Notes: generated by a model from the sequence alone, not told the origin. A DNA stretch of 64,000 bases from Adiantum capillus-veneris (GCA_014529385.2 CM043954.1:91231747-91295746); one strand, 5' to 3'; counted from the first letter of the stretch, positions 21,901-32,263 are shown. Made by a program: numbers and translations.

Positions 21901-22117
21901 CCTTTGCCTTCTTGCCTTGTCCATGGTCACTCTGTGATGGGACACCCTCTTTCTCTTTACCTTTTCCTCGGCCACGCTTAATGCCATTTGCTTCCATGTC
22001 AACCTCATTTGAGTTTGTCACCTCTACCACATGCACATTTGGATCTGGCAAAGGTGGAACTCCTTCTACCCCTTGTGGAGGTGGTCTTGGTCCATTTGGT
22101 CTTTGTAGAAGCCTTGG
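18905..22117 (-). pseudogene. pol: Element B pol: protease, RT, RNase H and second (archaeal-type) RNase H
   Basis: The frame runs from 22117 to 18905 with one internal TAG at 20021-20023. In the segment starting at M (22051) the protease has GLVDGGAQ at residues 150-156, with D-G-G in place of D-S/T-G, and NLGRPWLM at 223-230. RT has WVSPVVVTPKKNGKWRVCVD, PFGMTNAPATFQRF and FIDD at 539-542. After the stop the first RNase H is weak (TAEN where T-D-H is expected). A second RNase H follows with LFFDGAF (D139 of the segment from 19969), NNEAEY (176-181) and KGDALL (202-207). This dual arrangement is typical of Tat elements. The frame stops at GLHEEAC, where C interrupts integrase. Confidence 0.9.
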
Positions 22118-22972
22118 TTATTGACCAGCTCCTTCTCCTGCATTCATCACTGGGTAATTCAAGTTAGGTCTCCCTGGCTCTCCACGGGGCCAAGGACAAT
22201 TATACATCCCATGTCCAGACTCTCCGCAATTCCAACATTGCAAGACTCTCCTAGGTCGTGGATCTCGCTCTTCAGACTTCTTTGCTTGTCCCTTTGGACC
22301 TACAGCTTGTGCAAGGTGAATTGACAGGCTGCTTAAAGATTCGTTTAACTTCTCAATTACTTCCGCCGTTACCTCAGGAAGCTCCCTCGATGTTGATGCT
22401 TGTGACTTACCTTTGGGTCTAAGACCTTCTATTGGAACCTCTCCCCTTAAGCACTTGAGTTTCCTATATTTCTCAGCAGCCCTAGTTTCAGCTACATCAA
22501 AGGTAGCAGGTGCACCCGCCTCAACTTTTACCTTAAGGTCAGGAAAGAGTCCGGCTATGAACCTCTCCTTCTTTAGAAATTCTGCACCATCACCAGGGTT
22601 AGCAACATTTCGTATCCATAGAGCCCAAAGACGTAGAAACTCTTGCTTGTACAAGTAGTAGTCATCTAAGTCTTTTTGCTTATGAGAAACAATGTCTTGC
22701 CATAGTTTTTGAGTGTTTTGGGGATCAAAGAAGTATCTCTTAAAACGATTCAAAACTTCTGTGTCATTCCCCTTAACTTCCTCAGGCAAAGAGTCAAACC
22801 AAGTGCTAGCATCTTTCCTAAGGACCACCTCAAACATTTCTACACGTTCTTGATCAGTTATTATCCTCTTGATACGGCAAGACATCTTGAAATTCGCTAA
22901 AAATAATTCAGCATCCTCTCCAGGCTCTCCAAAGAAAAGAGGATACCCAGACATTTGGCGTTGGCTTTCCAT
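22118..22972 (-). CDS. gag: Element B gag
   Basis: The 284-codon ORF has a retrotransposon gag capsid domain at about residues 10-170 (LFLANFKMSCRIKR, DASTWFDSLPEEVK, RLWALWIRNV). A canonical CX2CX4HX4C zinc knuckle, CWNCGESGHGMYNC, lies near residue 248. The TAA at 22118-22120 separates it from pol in the same frame. That can mean either stop-codon readthrough to make Gag-Pol or a single disabling mutation. The start is the ATG beginning MESQRQMSGYP. It encodes the particle protein. Confidence 0.88.
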   Translation of the reverse strand: MESQRQMSGYPLFFGEPGEDAELFLANFKMSCRIKRIITDQERVEMFEVVLRKDASTWFDSLPEEVKGNDTEVLNRFKRYFFDPQNTQKLWQDIVSHKQKDLDDYYLYKQEFLRLWALWIRNVANPGDGAEFLKKERFIAGLFPDLKVKVEAGAPATFDVAETRAAEKYRKLKCLRGEVPIEGLRPKGKSQASTSRELPEVTAEVIEKLNESLSSLSIHLAQAVGPKGQAKKSEERDPRPRRVLQCWNCGESGHGMYNCPWPRGEPGRPNLNYPVMNAGEGAGQ

Positions 22973-23059
22973 TGAATTGATTTCAAAGTGACACCCGTTT
23001 TTGTTTTTCTTTCTTAAAAAGATTTACACAATAATGTATCTAGCTTGCAATCTATTCTA
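22973..23059 (-). other. Element B spacer before gag
   Basis: This short AT-rich spacer between the second small leader ORF and gag holds nothing recognisable. Confidence 0.5.
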
Positions 23060-23275
23060 CTACAAAATAAAGATGTTCACATCAAATGACCTATGATAAT
23101 CAATAAGAGGTAGGATGACAGGGTTTGGTGATGCGAGAATTTCTCCTACTCTTTGGGCACCAAACATGAACACCATACGTTGTTGAAAATGGATTTTCCT
23201 ACTAATTGCAATGTTTATTCTAATGTGTGGAGTGAAATGGAAGGGGAAAACCTCTATTCCTGGGCCATTATCCAT
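23060..23275 (-). CDS. Element B leader small ORF b (71 aa), paralogue of the next one
   Basis: A 71-codon ORF lies in the leader, 87 bases before gag. Its centre and end (ISRKIHFQQ, GEILASPNPVILPLIDYH, FDVNIFIL) align without gaps to the neighbouring 72-codon ORF over about 53 residues, with about a third of positions identical and hydrophobic positions mostly kept. I recognise no family. The DNA of the two is less alike than the proteins by eye, which is weak support for coding selection before decay. Confidence 0.4.
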   Translation of the reverse strand: MDNGPGIEVFPFHFTPHIRINIAISRKIHFQQRMVFMFGAQRVGEILASPNPVILPLIDYHRSFDVNIFIL

Positions 23276-23289
23276 GGTCTATGCATGAC

Positions 23290-23508
23290 CTAATGCTTAA
23301 AACAAAACAAAATATAGATGTCCAAACTAAGGTCGTACCTAATGAGAGGCAAAATAAAAGGATTTACTGAAGCGTTTATCTCAGCCAACCTAAGAGGACC
23401 TAAAATTCTACGAATGACACGTTGAAATTGCAACTTAGTACTAACAATTATGTGTACCTTTTGCCTTGCAATGGGAATGAAGGGATCATACAAATTTTCG
23501 TGATTCAT
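23290..23508 (-). CDS. Element B leader small ORF a (72 aa), tandem paralogue
   Basis: This is the first ORF after the primer site, 72 codons (MNHENLYDP start). It contains VSTKLQFQR, AEINASVNPFILPLIRYD and LDIYILF, matching small ORF b in order and spacing. Only 14 bases separate the two ORFs. It could be an upstream ORF pair that sets gag translation, or a decayed duplicated domain. The function is unknown. Confidence 0.4.
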   Translation of the reverse strand: MNHENLYDPFIPIARQKVHIIVSTKLQFQRVIRRILGPLRLAEINASVNPFILPLIRYDLSLDIYILFCFKH

Positions 23509-23560
23509 GCAAACTACTTGACTATGCTAAAGGTTGATTCTACACAAAAATACACAAGCC

Positions 23561-23580
23561 GTTCCTCAGTGGGGGCACCA
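23561..23580 (-). other. Element B primer binding site
   Basis: The minus strand reads TGGTGCCCCCACTGAGGAAC three bases after the LTR end. It begins with the obligatory TGG, but I cannot name the tRNA with confidence. Confidence 0.65.
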
Positions 23581-23583
23581 ATT

Positions 23584-23842
23584 TGAGGCGGTCCGGGGCG
23601 GGCAACAAGAAGAGCAACCTCAAGACACCCTTCAAGGCTCCCGTGCTACTCAATGGGGCTGGCGCACAACACAACACAAACCAAAACAACAAACCCACAG
23701 CCAAATCCCAACTACACAAGGGGCACCACCTAGTTTAAGAGCGAACTAGGACGCAAAAGAGGAGAATCGTTAGAGCAACCCACAAACAAGCAAGGAATTT
23801 ACACTAACCCTAACACCAATGGAACACTCTCACACACTAAAA

Positions 23843-23882
<40 letters not shown>

Positions 23883-26266
23883 TGCTCGGGCTGCTTTGAA
23901 ACGTATCGGCAATGATCAAGCAAACACAACTATATATTTAAGAAAGAGAGAGAAAGGGGGAGGGGATGCTTGTTGCATTAATACCTTCTTACAAATCTAT
24001 CATGACAAATCAAAGTGAAATTAGTATTTGTTCAACATAGCTTGCGTAAATTTCACCACAACACATCACAAGAAAAGCCACCCCAATCATTGTCTTAAAG
24101 CCAGGGGAGTCCTCTCTACCCTGTCGCCCTCTTACAGTATGTGGGATTTATGGCTAGATTGATGACAACACCAGAGACAAGCTATCAAGAACTTAACAAA
24201 AAACACCAAGACACTTACGCATCATTGTTGTCCATTACTTCACGTTGGAAGGGAAACAAAATATCCAAGCTTAGTCCAAATCCACCCTCCTTGATTCAGC
24301 AAATGTTGGGCTTACACTAGTAGGAGAAATGATAGATTTCCTACTCTCAATTAAATGATCACTCTCTCTCTCTTACAATGGCATAGAGTTCCCTTGCTAA
24401 TCCCCTATTACAACAAATGCACATGCATAAGACAATGAGCTTCCACTCAAGAGCTCCTTCTAGAGAGGTTGAGCTTGGCTTCTCAAGCTATAGCATAGTG
24501 CTCTTGCTTATGGCTCCCCCTTTTGTGCTAGCTACACCCTCCTTTTATAGCAATTTTGAAGGCTAGGGTTACTCCTCTAACCATGGTTGGGTTAGATTTT
24601 CAGCAATTTATCTAATTTCTTTTGCTTGGAATTATCAAGAAGTTGGTGAGGAAAGAGAGAGGAGAGAAATGGAGGTGATAGGACTTTTCATAGTGGGTTA
24701 GTGTTAGTAGAGTTAGTATTAATTTACAAATGGAATTGGATATTTAAAATGGGAGTATCCATGTAGGATACAAATAAGGAAGAAAAAACTCTTAAGAGGT
24801 AAGAAAAGGTGGCTTTCTTACAAGGTTGATGCTCCAAGTGTCTTGAGTAGGGCCGATTTTGACGCCTGTTGACGGTCCACTAGCTTTGACGGTACATTTT
24901 TTCTCCACTCTTGACCTTCCTTGAGAGACAAGGTAATTGAAGCTGAGTAATCAACCACCATGATGCTGTCTTTAAAGAGAAGAGGCTGAATTTTGTGGTT
25001 TTTTGATAGATATGGGTAATTTGGAGGAGGAAAAATGAGACTAGGTGGTCAATTTTGGAATGGAATTGTGTGTGGGAGGTATAAGTTCACCATGGTTTCT
25101 CTTATTCTTCAAGGTTGAGGAGAAGGTGAGTAGTGTGCAGAGAGGAGTGGTGAGAGAGATGGGGATGATGAGTGGAGAAGTGTGTGTGAAAGAGGAAAAT
25201 GATAAAGTGGAAGAGAGAGTGTGGCTACATAGCATGGGAAAAGTGGGGTCCACTAATAAAATCATAGCTCATAGCTCGTAGCTCAAAAAAATATGAAAAA
25301 ATTTGAGGCAAAATTTCAGCCCACGAGCTACAACTTTTGTTTGTATCACCTTTTCAAATTCGGAGAGCAGGTGAACTTTAAAAATTCAGCAAAACCGACC
25401 GTTTTTTTCCACTGCACAAGGTCCTTGTGGGGTCCTTCTTTGGATGATTCTTTTGAATACCTCCAAGAGTGAGCCCTCCATAGTGCATGTATGCATGCCA
25501 GCTACCTTGACCTTATTTGGTAGGTCTATAATTGAAGATATTGTTGAGATCATGATATAAGTGAATAGTACAACTAAGAAAATCAAATATTGAGGGGTCT
25601 AAAAAATATGTACATGTCAAATATAAATAATATAGGTGGAAAAAATATAAAGGGGTCACAATAAATCTCTCTCATTATAAGTCTACCATAAAAAGATGAA
25701 TATTTTTGGTGGTCTAATTTATGAGAGTAATAGAGAATATATGTAGGAAGGAAAAAATCACAATAGTGAAAAAAATATACACATAAATAGAACTAGTTTT
25801 TTTGGATTTTTGTTGAGGTGGAGTTACACCAAATATAAGAGAAGCTTACATGAAAAAATTTCTATATGGAATAAAGAGTATGAAAAATGGTAAGGAAAAT
25901 TGTGGTAATGGTGAGACAATGTACAGAGCATAAATAACACACACCTAGGTAAAAATATTTAAATAAATACCAAAATAATTATGAAAAAATCTTTTATTTA
26001 GGCCCTATATACAATGAAATATTTACACACAAATGGGTCATAATATATTTATAATTTTTATTTTTTTTATTTTTTTTGGCTCAACTAGCCCAGTGACTAG
26101 CTAGCTGAGGGTTTTTTATTTCAGTAAGGAGATATGGGAAAAGTCCCCTAGCTCACACGCACCTATATACAGTGAAATGGTAGGGATAGCCACAGTGTTT
26201 GGGTGATTTTGGTAGGGTGAGGTAACTCACTATGGCAATTACAGAGAGCCGAAAAAACGGCTATCA
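23584..26266 (-). repeat. Element B 5' LTR
   Basis: It is 2683 bp, TG...CA on the plus strand, and matches 9665-12357. A GA run (about 23846-23879) is shorter than in the partner. The differences by eye come to a percent or two, more than between the LTRs of C and fewer than between those of A. Confidence 0.92.
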
Positions 26267-27075
26267 ATATCATTGTGGCTACAGACTATCTCACAAAATG
26301 GGCGGAAGCCAAGGCAACGCAAAAAGCAGATGCACGGACCACTACACAATTTTTGTATGAGAATGTTTTTGTACGATACGGTTTACCAATAGAAATTGTC
26401 AGTGATCGTGGAACACATTTTTTTAATGAAGTCATTGAATATCTGCTAGAGGAATTCATGGTCATACATAGGAAATCTGCTCCATACCATCCACAGGCAA
26501 ATGGACAAGCCGAGGCCACAAATAAAACACTATGTACGGTTCTCACTAAAATTTTGTCAGAGTCAAGGACAGATCGGGATTAGCAACTACACTCAACACT
26601 ATGGGCATACAGGGTAGCTTACAAAACATCGATAGGAACAACACCGTACAACATGGTGTTTGGCCTAAATGCTATATTACCCATAGAGTTTTTAATTCCA
26701 ACTCTACGAGTAGAGAAACGCTTAGAATGGACAGGGCATGAGCTCTCTTCAAGAATAGATGATCTTGAAAAGCTATATGAACTCTGCTTGAGAGCCGTAG
26801 CTTTGATCTATGCTAAAAGGAGAAGACAAAAAGAGTTTTTTGACAAGCATGTGCGCACTAACGAGTTCAAAACAGGTGATTATGTACTTGTTTATACTTT
26901 GAAGCAATATGCCAAGAAACTTAAAAAGCGAGAGATGGGACCCTTTGTGATTAGTGATCTATCACAAAGCGGAGCTATCAAGCTTGGTACATTAGTAGGA
27001 GAAAAAATGCCCAATTGGATTAGTGGATATCGATTGAAAAAATATCATTTACCACTAACACAGCATATGCTTTAG
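26267..27075 (+). pseudogene. pol: Element A integrase: catalytic core and C-terminus
   Basis: After the second ATAT copy, integrase continues with IVATDYLTKWAEAKA, the second acidic residue in EIVSDRGTHF, and the third in HPQANGQAEATN. YNMVFGLNAILPIEFLIPT follows. The C-terminal part holds FKTGDYVLVYTLK, KREMGPFVISDLS and SGYRLKKYHLPLT. One TAG at 26581 interrupts it. The core is well conserved and belongs with 9009-9664. Confidence 0.88.
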
Positions 27076-27200
27076 CAAATCCATCAAGGAAAACAACGAA
27101 TGAAGGAGAAACAGAGAGTACGAGAAGAAGCCTAAGCGAAAGCAAAAGAACGCATTGCAAAACGAAGACTTCTACGCAACAATAACAAGGTGAAGCACCA

Positions 27201-28333
27201 TTGCGAATCAATGCCATTCGACTAACGAAGTTGGATGAAGACACAGTGGAGCCAATAATTGTAGTCAAAGTGGGGAGCAATCAAGTTGAATCAACGGCAT
27301 TGCTCGATTCTGGAGCTCAAGCAAATTTGATCTCTCACGGATTATACCAACAGCTCAAGTTCATAGGTCAACTTCATCCTACTCAAGTGCTGGAAAGTAG
27401 TACATCACACTTGTTGAAAACATTGGGCTGGACTATATTGCATGTACAAGTACATCAATATATTTACCTACACAAATTTTATGTAGTCGAGGATGAAAGC
27501 ACACAACACCCAATGTTGTTGGGACAACCTTGGCAAAAAGAGTACAATGTGCAGATAGATTGGAATGCGAATGCAGTCAAAATTCCATGCACAAGAACAA
27601 CAGGTAATAGCCTTTGCTCAGCAATACCGGAATAATCAGTTGCTGCCAGCAATGCAATCACTGGAAACAGAGCCAAAAGCAAGAGTGCCACCAAAGAACA
27701 ACATGATACCCAAGGCTAACAAACAGGTAAAAGCCAACCATGCTAACTACATACATATGAAGACACCGACCGCAGTGCAAAGATCTAGGTTACCAAAACA
27801 ATGGAAACAAGTATGGATGCGGAAGGATAGAAATGACATGGCATACCAAAAACAATGTAACAAAAGAATTCAACCAAAGCAGATAGCTCAACCAAAAACC
27901 AAGGGCATAAAACAGATATGCATCCCAAAGAAAATGCTCAGCAAAATAACCCAAATGTTACTCGCATTTGGATACCGAAACAAAAGCAAAAGGAACTCCC
28001 TTCAGTACAAGCAACAACAGAAAGCAGACAGCTGCATTTGCAAAAGGACAACCGACTTATGTGGATGCCAATCCGCAAAAAAACAGTGGAAACAAAGGAA
28101 GTAGCAAAACACCTACAAAAACCGGCAAAAACAAGCTACCAATGGAAAGCAAAAGAAATACGGTCCACGGCCATTCCGGCAAGCCAATCCTCTCCACAGA
28201 GACAACTACGGCTATATCAACAATAGCGGCAAAGCAACTGCCTTTTGCAAAAAAGACAATTAAACAGAGAGCAGTAGAGTTACAGCTGTTACTTGCAAAG
28301 AAAACAGGAAACCTCGATGGCGAATGCCAATAA
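27201..28333 (+). pseudogene. Element A post-integrase ORF: second retropepsin-like domain with W-x-P-K tail
   Basis: About 125 bases after integrase a new ORF begins (MRINAIRLTK). Residues 34-53 read ALLDSGAQANLISHGLYQQL, a retropepsin active site (D36-S-G) at 27306-27314. MLLGQPWQKEYNVQIDW follows about 70 residues later in place of the usual L-G-R patch. The frame then shifts three or more times. The readable pieces are lysine/glutamine-rich with RIWIPKQ, MWMPIRK and QVWMRK. The same domain order is found in the ORF of element C. A already has its own gag-pol protease at 5834-6370, so this is a second, distinct copy. It is decayed here; function unknown. Confidence 0.65.
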
Positions 28334-30111
28334 GAATCTTGCTTATACCCTTCTCTTGCACAGTATTAATTTTTCCATGCATTGACCGAGTATGCATAAA
28401 TTAGGGCCACATTAATCGGCCAAGCATTGGCACAAATTTTTCAAACTATGCACGGCACATACTCCGAGGCGATACCTTGTCGTCCGGGAGGACTCCGGCT
28501 AGGAGGGGAGGAGGCATTCTCAAATGCTGAACCAATAGCAGAAAGAGCAAAAAAGGGCATGATTTTTGACTATTTTAAGGGTTGTTGTTTGATTGCAAAA
28601 TTTTATGGACTAACCCAAGCACATATGCCCTTATACAGCATGTAGCTATAGGTATATGGGGCCAAACGCCAAATCAAGCCCCTAGGTGTGTGTATATAAG
28701 TAGAAATAGCCATTTTTTGAAAAAAATATTGGTAAAACGGAGGAATCCGGCCATAAAAATTGCATGTGAATGTATATAATGTTTTGCGGTGATGTTTTTT
28801 ATTTATTATGATTTTTTGGGATTTTCTGGGTTTGATTTGCTATTTTCCTTTTGATTTTGCTAATTTTTGGCAGAAAAACTTCAAAAATACAAAAATCGGG
28901 TGAAAAACGATCGTAATGAAAAACAAAAAATATGGGAATGATCAATGACTATAGGAAAACCTATAGTACAGTGGGGGTGCAATTATGAGACTGGAGCGGA
29001 AAGTGTGTTTTGGCCAGATTTTGACCAAAATGCCAAATTTCTGGTAATCAGAGCAAATGGAGTCCAAATCAAGAAATTTTTGAGCCTAAACTGCATCTCG
29101 CAAGAAGTTGGGAGCACATGTCAAATTTCATGAAAAGTGGTTCGAGGACCTCCATTATAAGAAATTTTCACCTCATTTTTAGCTTATTTTCACTATTGAC
29201 ATTTGAGAGATAGCTTCTGCCACCTAGAGCGAGCAGAACTTCCAGCAGCTTCTACGACGCGCACGACTACCCGACAAGCTTCAGACATGAGAGGTAGGCT
29301 CACCACCTTGAGCTTTTCGCGCATGTTTGTCGTTTTGTCGCGAAAACTAGCGTAGGGCTCACACACAAAGCGGACAGTAGAGACCTACAAGTAGAGGCGG
29401 CCACCTAACGGCTAACCAAAAGCAACGAGACTTCATCGGAAACTTACCCTAGCATAGGATACCAGTTTTGGATGTCCAAAGGCAGTAGAAAACCATCGGG
29501 AAAAACCCTAATTCCTAGAATCCCGCAAAAGGCCACCAAATGGGAAATCGGCGAAAAGGCGCCCAAATGCTACCAAAATTCATGGGAAGGAGCATCTCGA
29601 CATGCTCGACAAGTCTATGTAGCCCACATGACCAAAAAGTGACCCGAAGCGGCACTAAACTTCAGAAACGGCATCAGGCACACAAAGCGTCAAATAGATC
29701 TAGCGGTCAAACCGCATGTCCATTTGCCACCAAACTTTACGAGCGGCTTTCCTACACCATTGACAACTAAGTCTTATGGTGGTAGACCACCACAAATCAT
29801 TGAAGACATGTAAACACAACCACAGGTGCTTCTAGAGCGACAAATTGCCAAATGAAGCTCCGGTGAAGCCAAAGTCGACAAAAACCATACGGCAAGGATC
29901 CCCAAGGGATCAGGAAGCTATGGAGACCTACATCAAGAAATTTCATCGCCAAAAAGCACTCCAAAAGTCAGAAAACGGCTCGGAGGCTCTGAAATCCACA
30001 CAAGGAGTTACTTTCTATCCATTTGACTTTTTTGTTGAAATTAGGCTTAAAAGGGACTCAGGGGGACTAAGGGCAGGTACTAGTGACAAATTCCATGAAA
30101 AAATCATCAAG

Positions 30112-30143
30112 AGACATCCTCTGTCTCTACGCGTAGGATGTCT
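30112..30143. repeat. 24-bp palindrome, split copy
   Basis: AGACATCC is followed by an 8-base insertion (TCTGTCTC) and then TACGCGTAGGATGTCT, so the full palindrome is present but interrupted in its left arm. Confidence 0.85.
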
Positions 30144-30404
30144 CAAGTGAATTTCTGGACACAAATCCCAACATTTCTCATCACACACATTTTTTGAATG
30201 ACCTTTACATGCTAGCCACCAAGTTTCATCACATTTGGACCAAAATTGACCTCATATGCATGAAAAACGCAAAGTTAGGGCATAGAGGCAATAATGGGCC
30301 ATAGACCTACCAAAACTTATACAAATCACATGAAACTTGCACAACACATTCACAAGAACATAACCAACCAATCTGTGTGGTCACAAGCAAAAATTGATGA
30401 AGTA

Positions 30405-30428
30405 GACATCCTACGCGTAGGATGTCTA
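30405..30428. repeat. 24-bp perfect palindrome, 3' copy 1
   Basis: It is identical to the copies at 781 and 1213 although it lies near the opposite end of the element. Confidence 0.95.
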
Positions 30429-30881
30429 TTTGACATTTTTGGCCTGCAGAGGGTGTTTGTCCATTCCAGATCTAATCACATCATCTTCAAGAGCTCATAT
30501 ACCAATTTTGAAGCCATTCTAATCATTTTTGAACCCCAACACCTTCAAGATACACTTTTTGAGCCCAAAAAAACTACACAGGCTCTTACCAGCATCAGTT
30601 CTTGTCCAAATCAAAATCCAAGAGCATGGACATGTTCCATATGCCAAGGACTACCGATCATGGGAGCCAATACCATGGTGCAATGAGCCCATATATCAAT
30701 TTTCAACCCATTTGGACATCACTTGCTACCTGTTATGGACTTTCTACCCAATTTGTGACCTAAAGCCTGAATCAGCCCAAAAATCCACTTTTTGATGCCC
30801 AAATCCAAATCCAAGCACATACCCATGTTCCACAGGCCAAGGACTACCAGCATGTCAAGTATCACCCAATTCTGATGAAAA

Positions 30882-30905
30882 AGACATCCTACGCGTAGGA
30901 TGTCT
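30882..30905. repeat. 24-bp perfect palindrome, 3' copy 2
   Basis: It is identical to copy 1. The preceding bases TGATGAAAA match those before the leader copy at 1337. Confidence 0.95.
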
Positions 30906-31070
30906 AAATGAAAATTTTTGGCCAGAATTGCACTGTGAGCACATGCACAGTTTCACAAGTTCCTTTTAAGCTTTATTTTCAATTTTCAAGTCATTTGGAT
31001 AGATAAAACTCAGTTTCTCAGCTGATATGGAAAAAACGCTAACTTTGGACTACTGAGTGCAACAGGATCT

Positions 31071-32211
31071 ATGGCAGCTGCAAAGTCACCGGCAAAGAAG
31101 AAAAGAATGACCATAAAAGATTACCTGAAGAGGTAGAGCCCTTCGTCATACCATAAGGAACTCTAAAGCCAACAAGCACATGGATCCAAGAAGATCTGCT
31201 GGAGTCCAATGATCTAAAGATTTACCAAGGCATGTTCAAAGACACCAAATGAAATGCGATAGAGCTACCAATGTTACTGCGGGAACTCAATGAGGTCGTC
31301 AGAAGCAAGATGGCAGAGTATCTAGAGAAGATTGATCTCCACAATTACTTTGAAGCGGTGCCGGCAGGTATTGACATAAAAAGAGTCTGGGAGTTTGTGA
31401 CAACAAGAAAAGAAGATGGAGTGGCCAGAGTAACAGATCTGCAGGGAAAGCCAGGCACCAAGATTCTAATCACAGAAAGAGTGGTGGCAGCTGCACTAGA
31501 CCTCTCCAACAAGGGGGATAGCATAACCAAAAGAAGAGATGAAGTAAAGGTGTACACTAAAAAGAAATCCAACTATACCTTTGAAGATATTGCCAACCCC
31601 AAAGTGGCAATCATGAGCCAGCTGTACAATCAATATTTCCATGTGTACAAAGCGGACACAAAAGTACAGGATGCCGCCTGCAGCAATTGCCACAACATTC
31701 ACCTGGGCAATGCAGAAAAGCAAGCCGAAGAGCATCAATTATGCAGCTTATGTACATGATAATTTGGTGAAGAAGGGCAACAAGAACCCCACATACATCG
31801 TGTCGGGTGAGCTAATCATGAAGGTGATTTATGGGGCATTACATGTCAAGGAAAGATGGCCCGACCCTCCATCACAAAACGACTGGCTGAGGCTCAAAGA
31901 AGATGAGGAAGATCTGCGAAACCCTTTTGGCAGTTTTTGAGACGTTCAAACCGGGCCAGGTGACAGAGAGTATCTTCTTCTTTCAAGATACTTACAGATG
32001 TGCATATGATTTGTCTGGTCAGCCTTCCAAGGAGGTGATACATGCATTGTATCAAAAGATAATGTTTCTGCCATCCTATCACCTCCAGGCCTTTGAAGAA
32101 GCGTTCAACACCGGCTTCTTCACCATCAACACTGATATATTCGGCCCAACACTGCTGGATTTACATGCAAGATATGAGTCGCTGCTCAAGATGCGCGAAA
32201 CCATAAGATGA
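31071..32211 (+). pseudogene. Element A 3' ORF of unknown function, just before the polypurine tract
   Basis: A basic start (MAAAKSPAKKKRMTIKDYL at 31071) meets a stop after 21 codons. Long readable stretches follow in three frames: 31271-31700 (NYFEAVPAGIDIKRVWEFVT, ITERVVAAALDLSN), 31690-31920 (INYAAYVHDNLVKKGNKN) and 31903-32211 (GQPSKEVIHALYQKIMFLP). Together they look like one protein of roughly 350 residues with two frameshifts, mostly helical, and without signal peptide or membrane segments. It sits where an env gene would be but does not look like one. The layout vaguely recalls the extra proteins of large Tat/Ogre elements; this is a weak guess. Confidence 0.5.
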
Positions 32212-32249
32212 AGAAGCAGCTCAACAGCCATGTCGGGGACGACATGAGC

Positions 32250-32263
32250 AAGGAGGGGGGGAG
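32250..32263 (+). other. Element A polypurine tract
   Basis: AAGGAGGGGGGGAG lies immediately before the LTR start TGTTAGAAGC. Confidence 0.85.

Larger units (their letters stand above)
9665..26266 (-). mobile_element. Element B: Tat-like Ty3/gypsy retrotransposon inserted in A integrase
   Basis: Two long terminal repeats (9665-12357 and 23584-26266, both TG...CA) flank a minus-strand gag-pol with a primer site, polypurine tract and target duplication. The pol order is PR-RT-RNase H-second RNase H-IN. The second, archaeal-type RNase H is the hallmark of the Tat lineage. Gag and pol read in one frame from 22972 to 18905 with just two stop codons, so this copy was nearly intact before element C landed in its integrase. 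Confidence 0.92.
28334..31070 (+). other. Element A 3' non-coding region with palindromes and degenerate repeats
   Basis: These 2.7 kb contain no ORF I can support. Two full palindrome copies and one split copy lie at 30112-30905. Around them, blocks such as GGCCAAGGACTACC or close variants recur about 200 bases apart (near 30640 and 30835). The segment thus looks like diverged tandem repeats related to the 5' leader. Confidence 0.6.

Noticed and set aside
9665-26266. Independent plus-strand genes within element B
   Set aside because: Plus-strand ORFs lie opposite well-conserved gag, RT, RNase H and integrase and are shadows of them.
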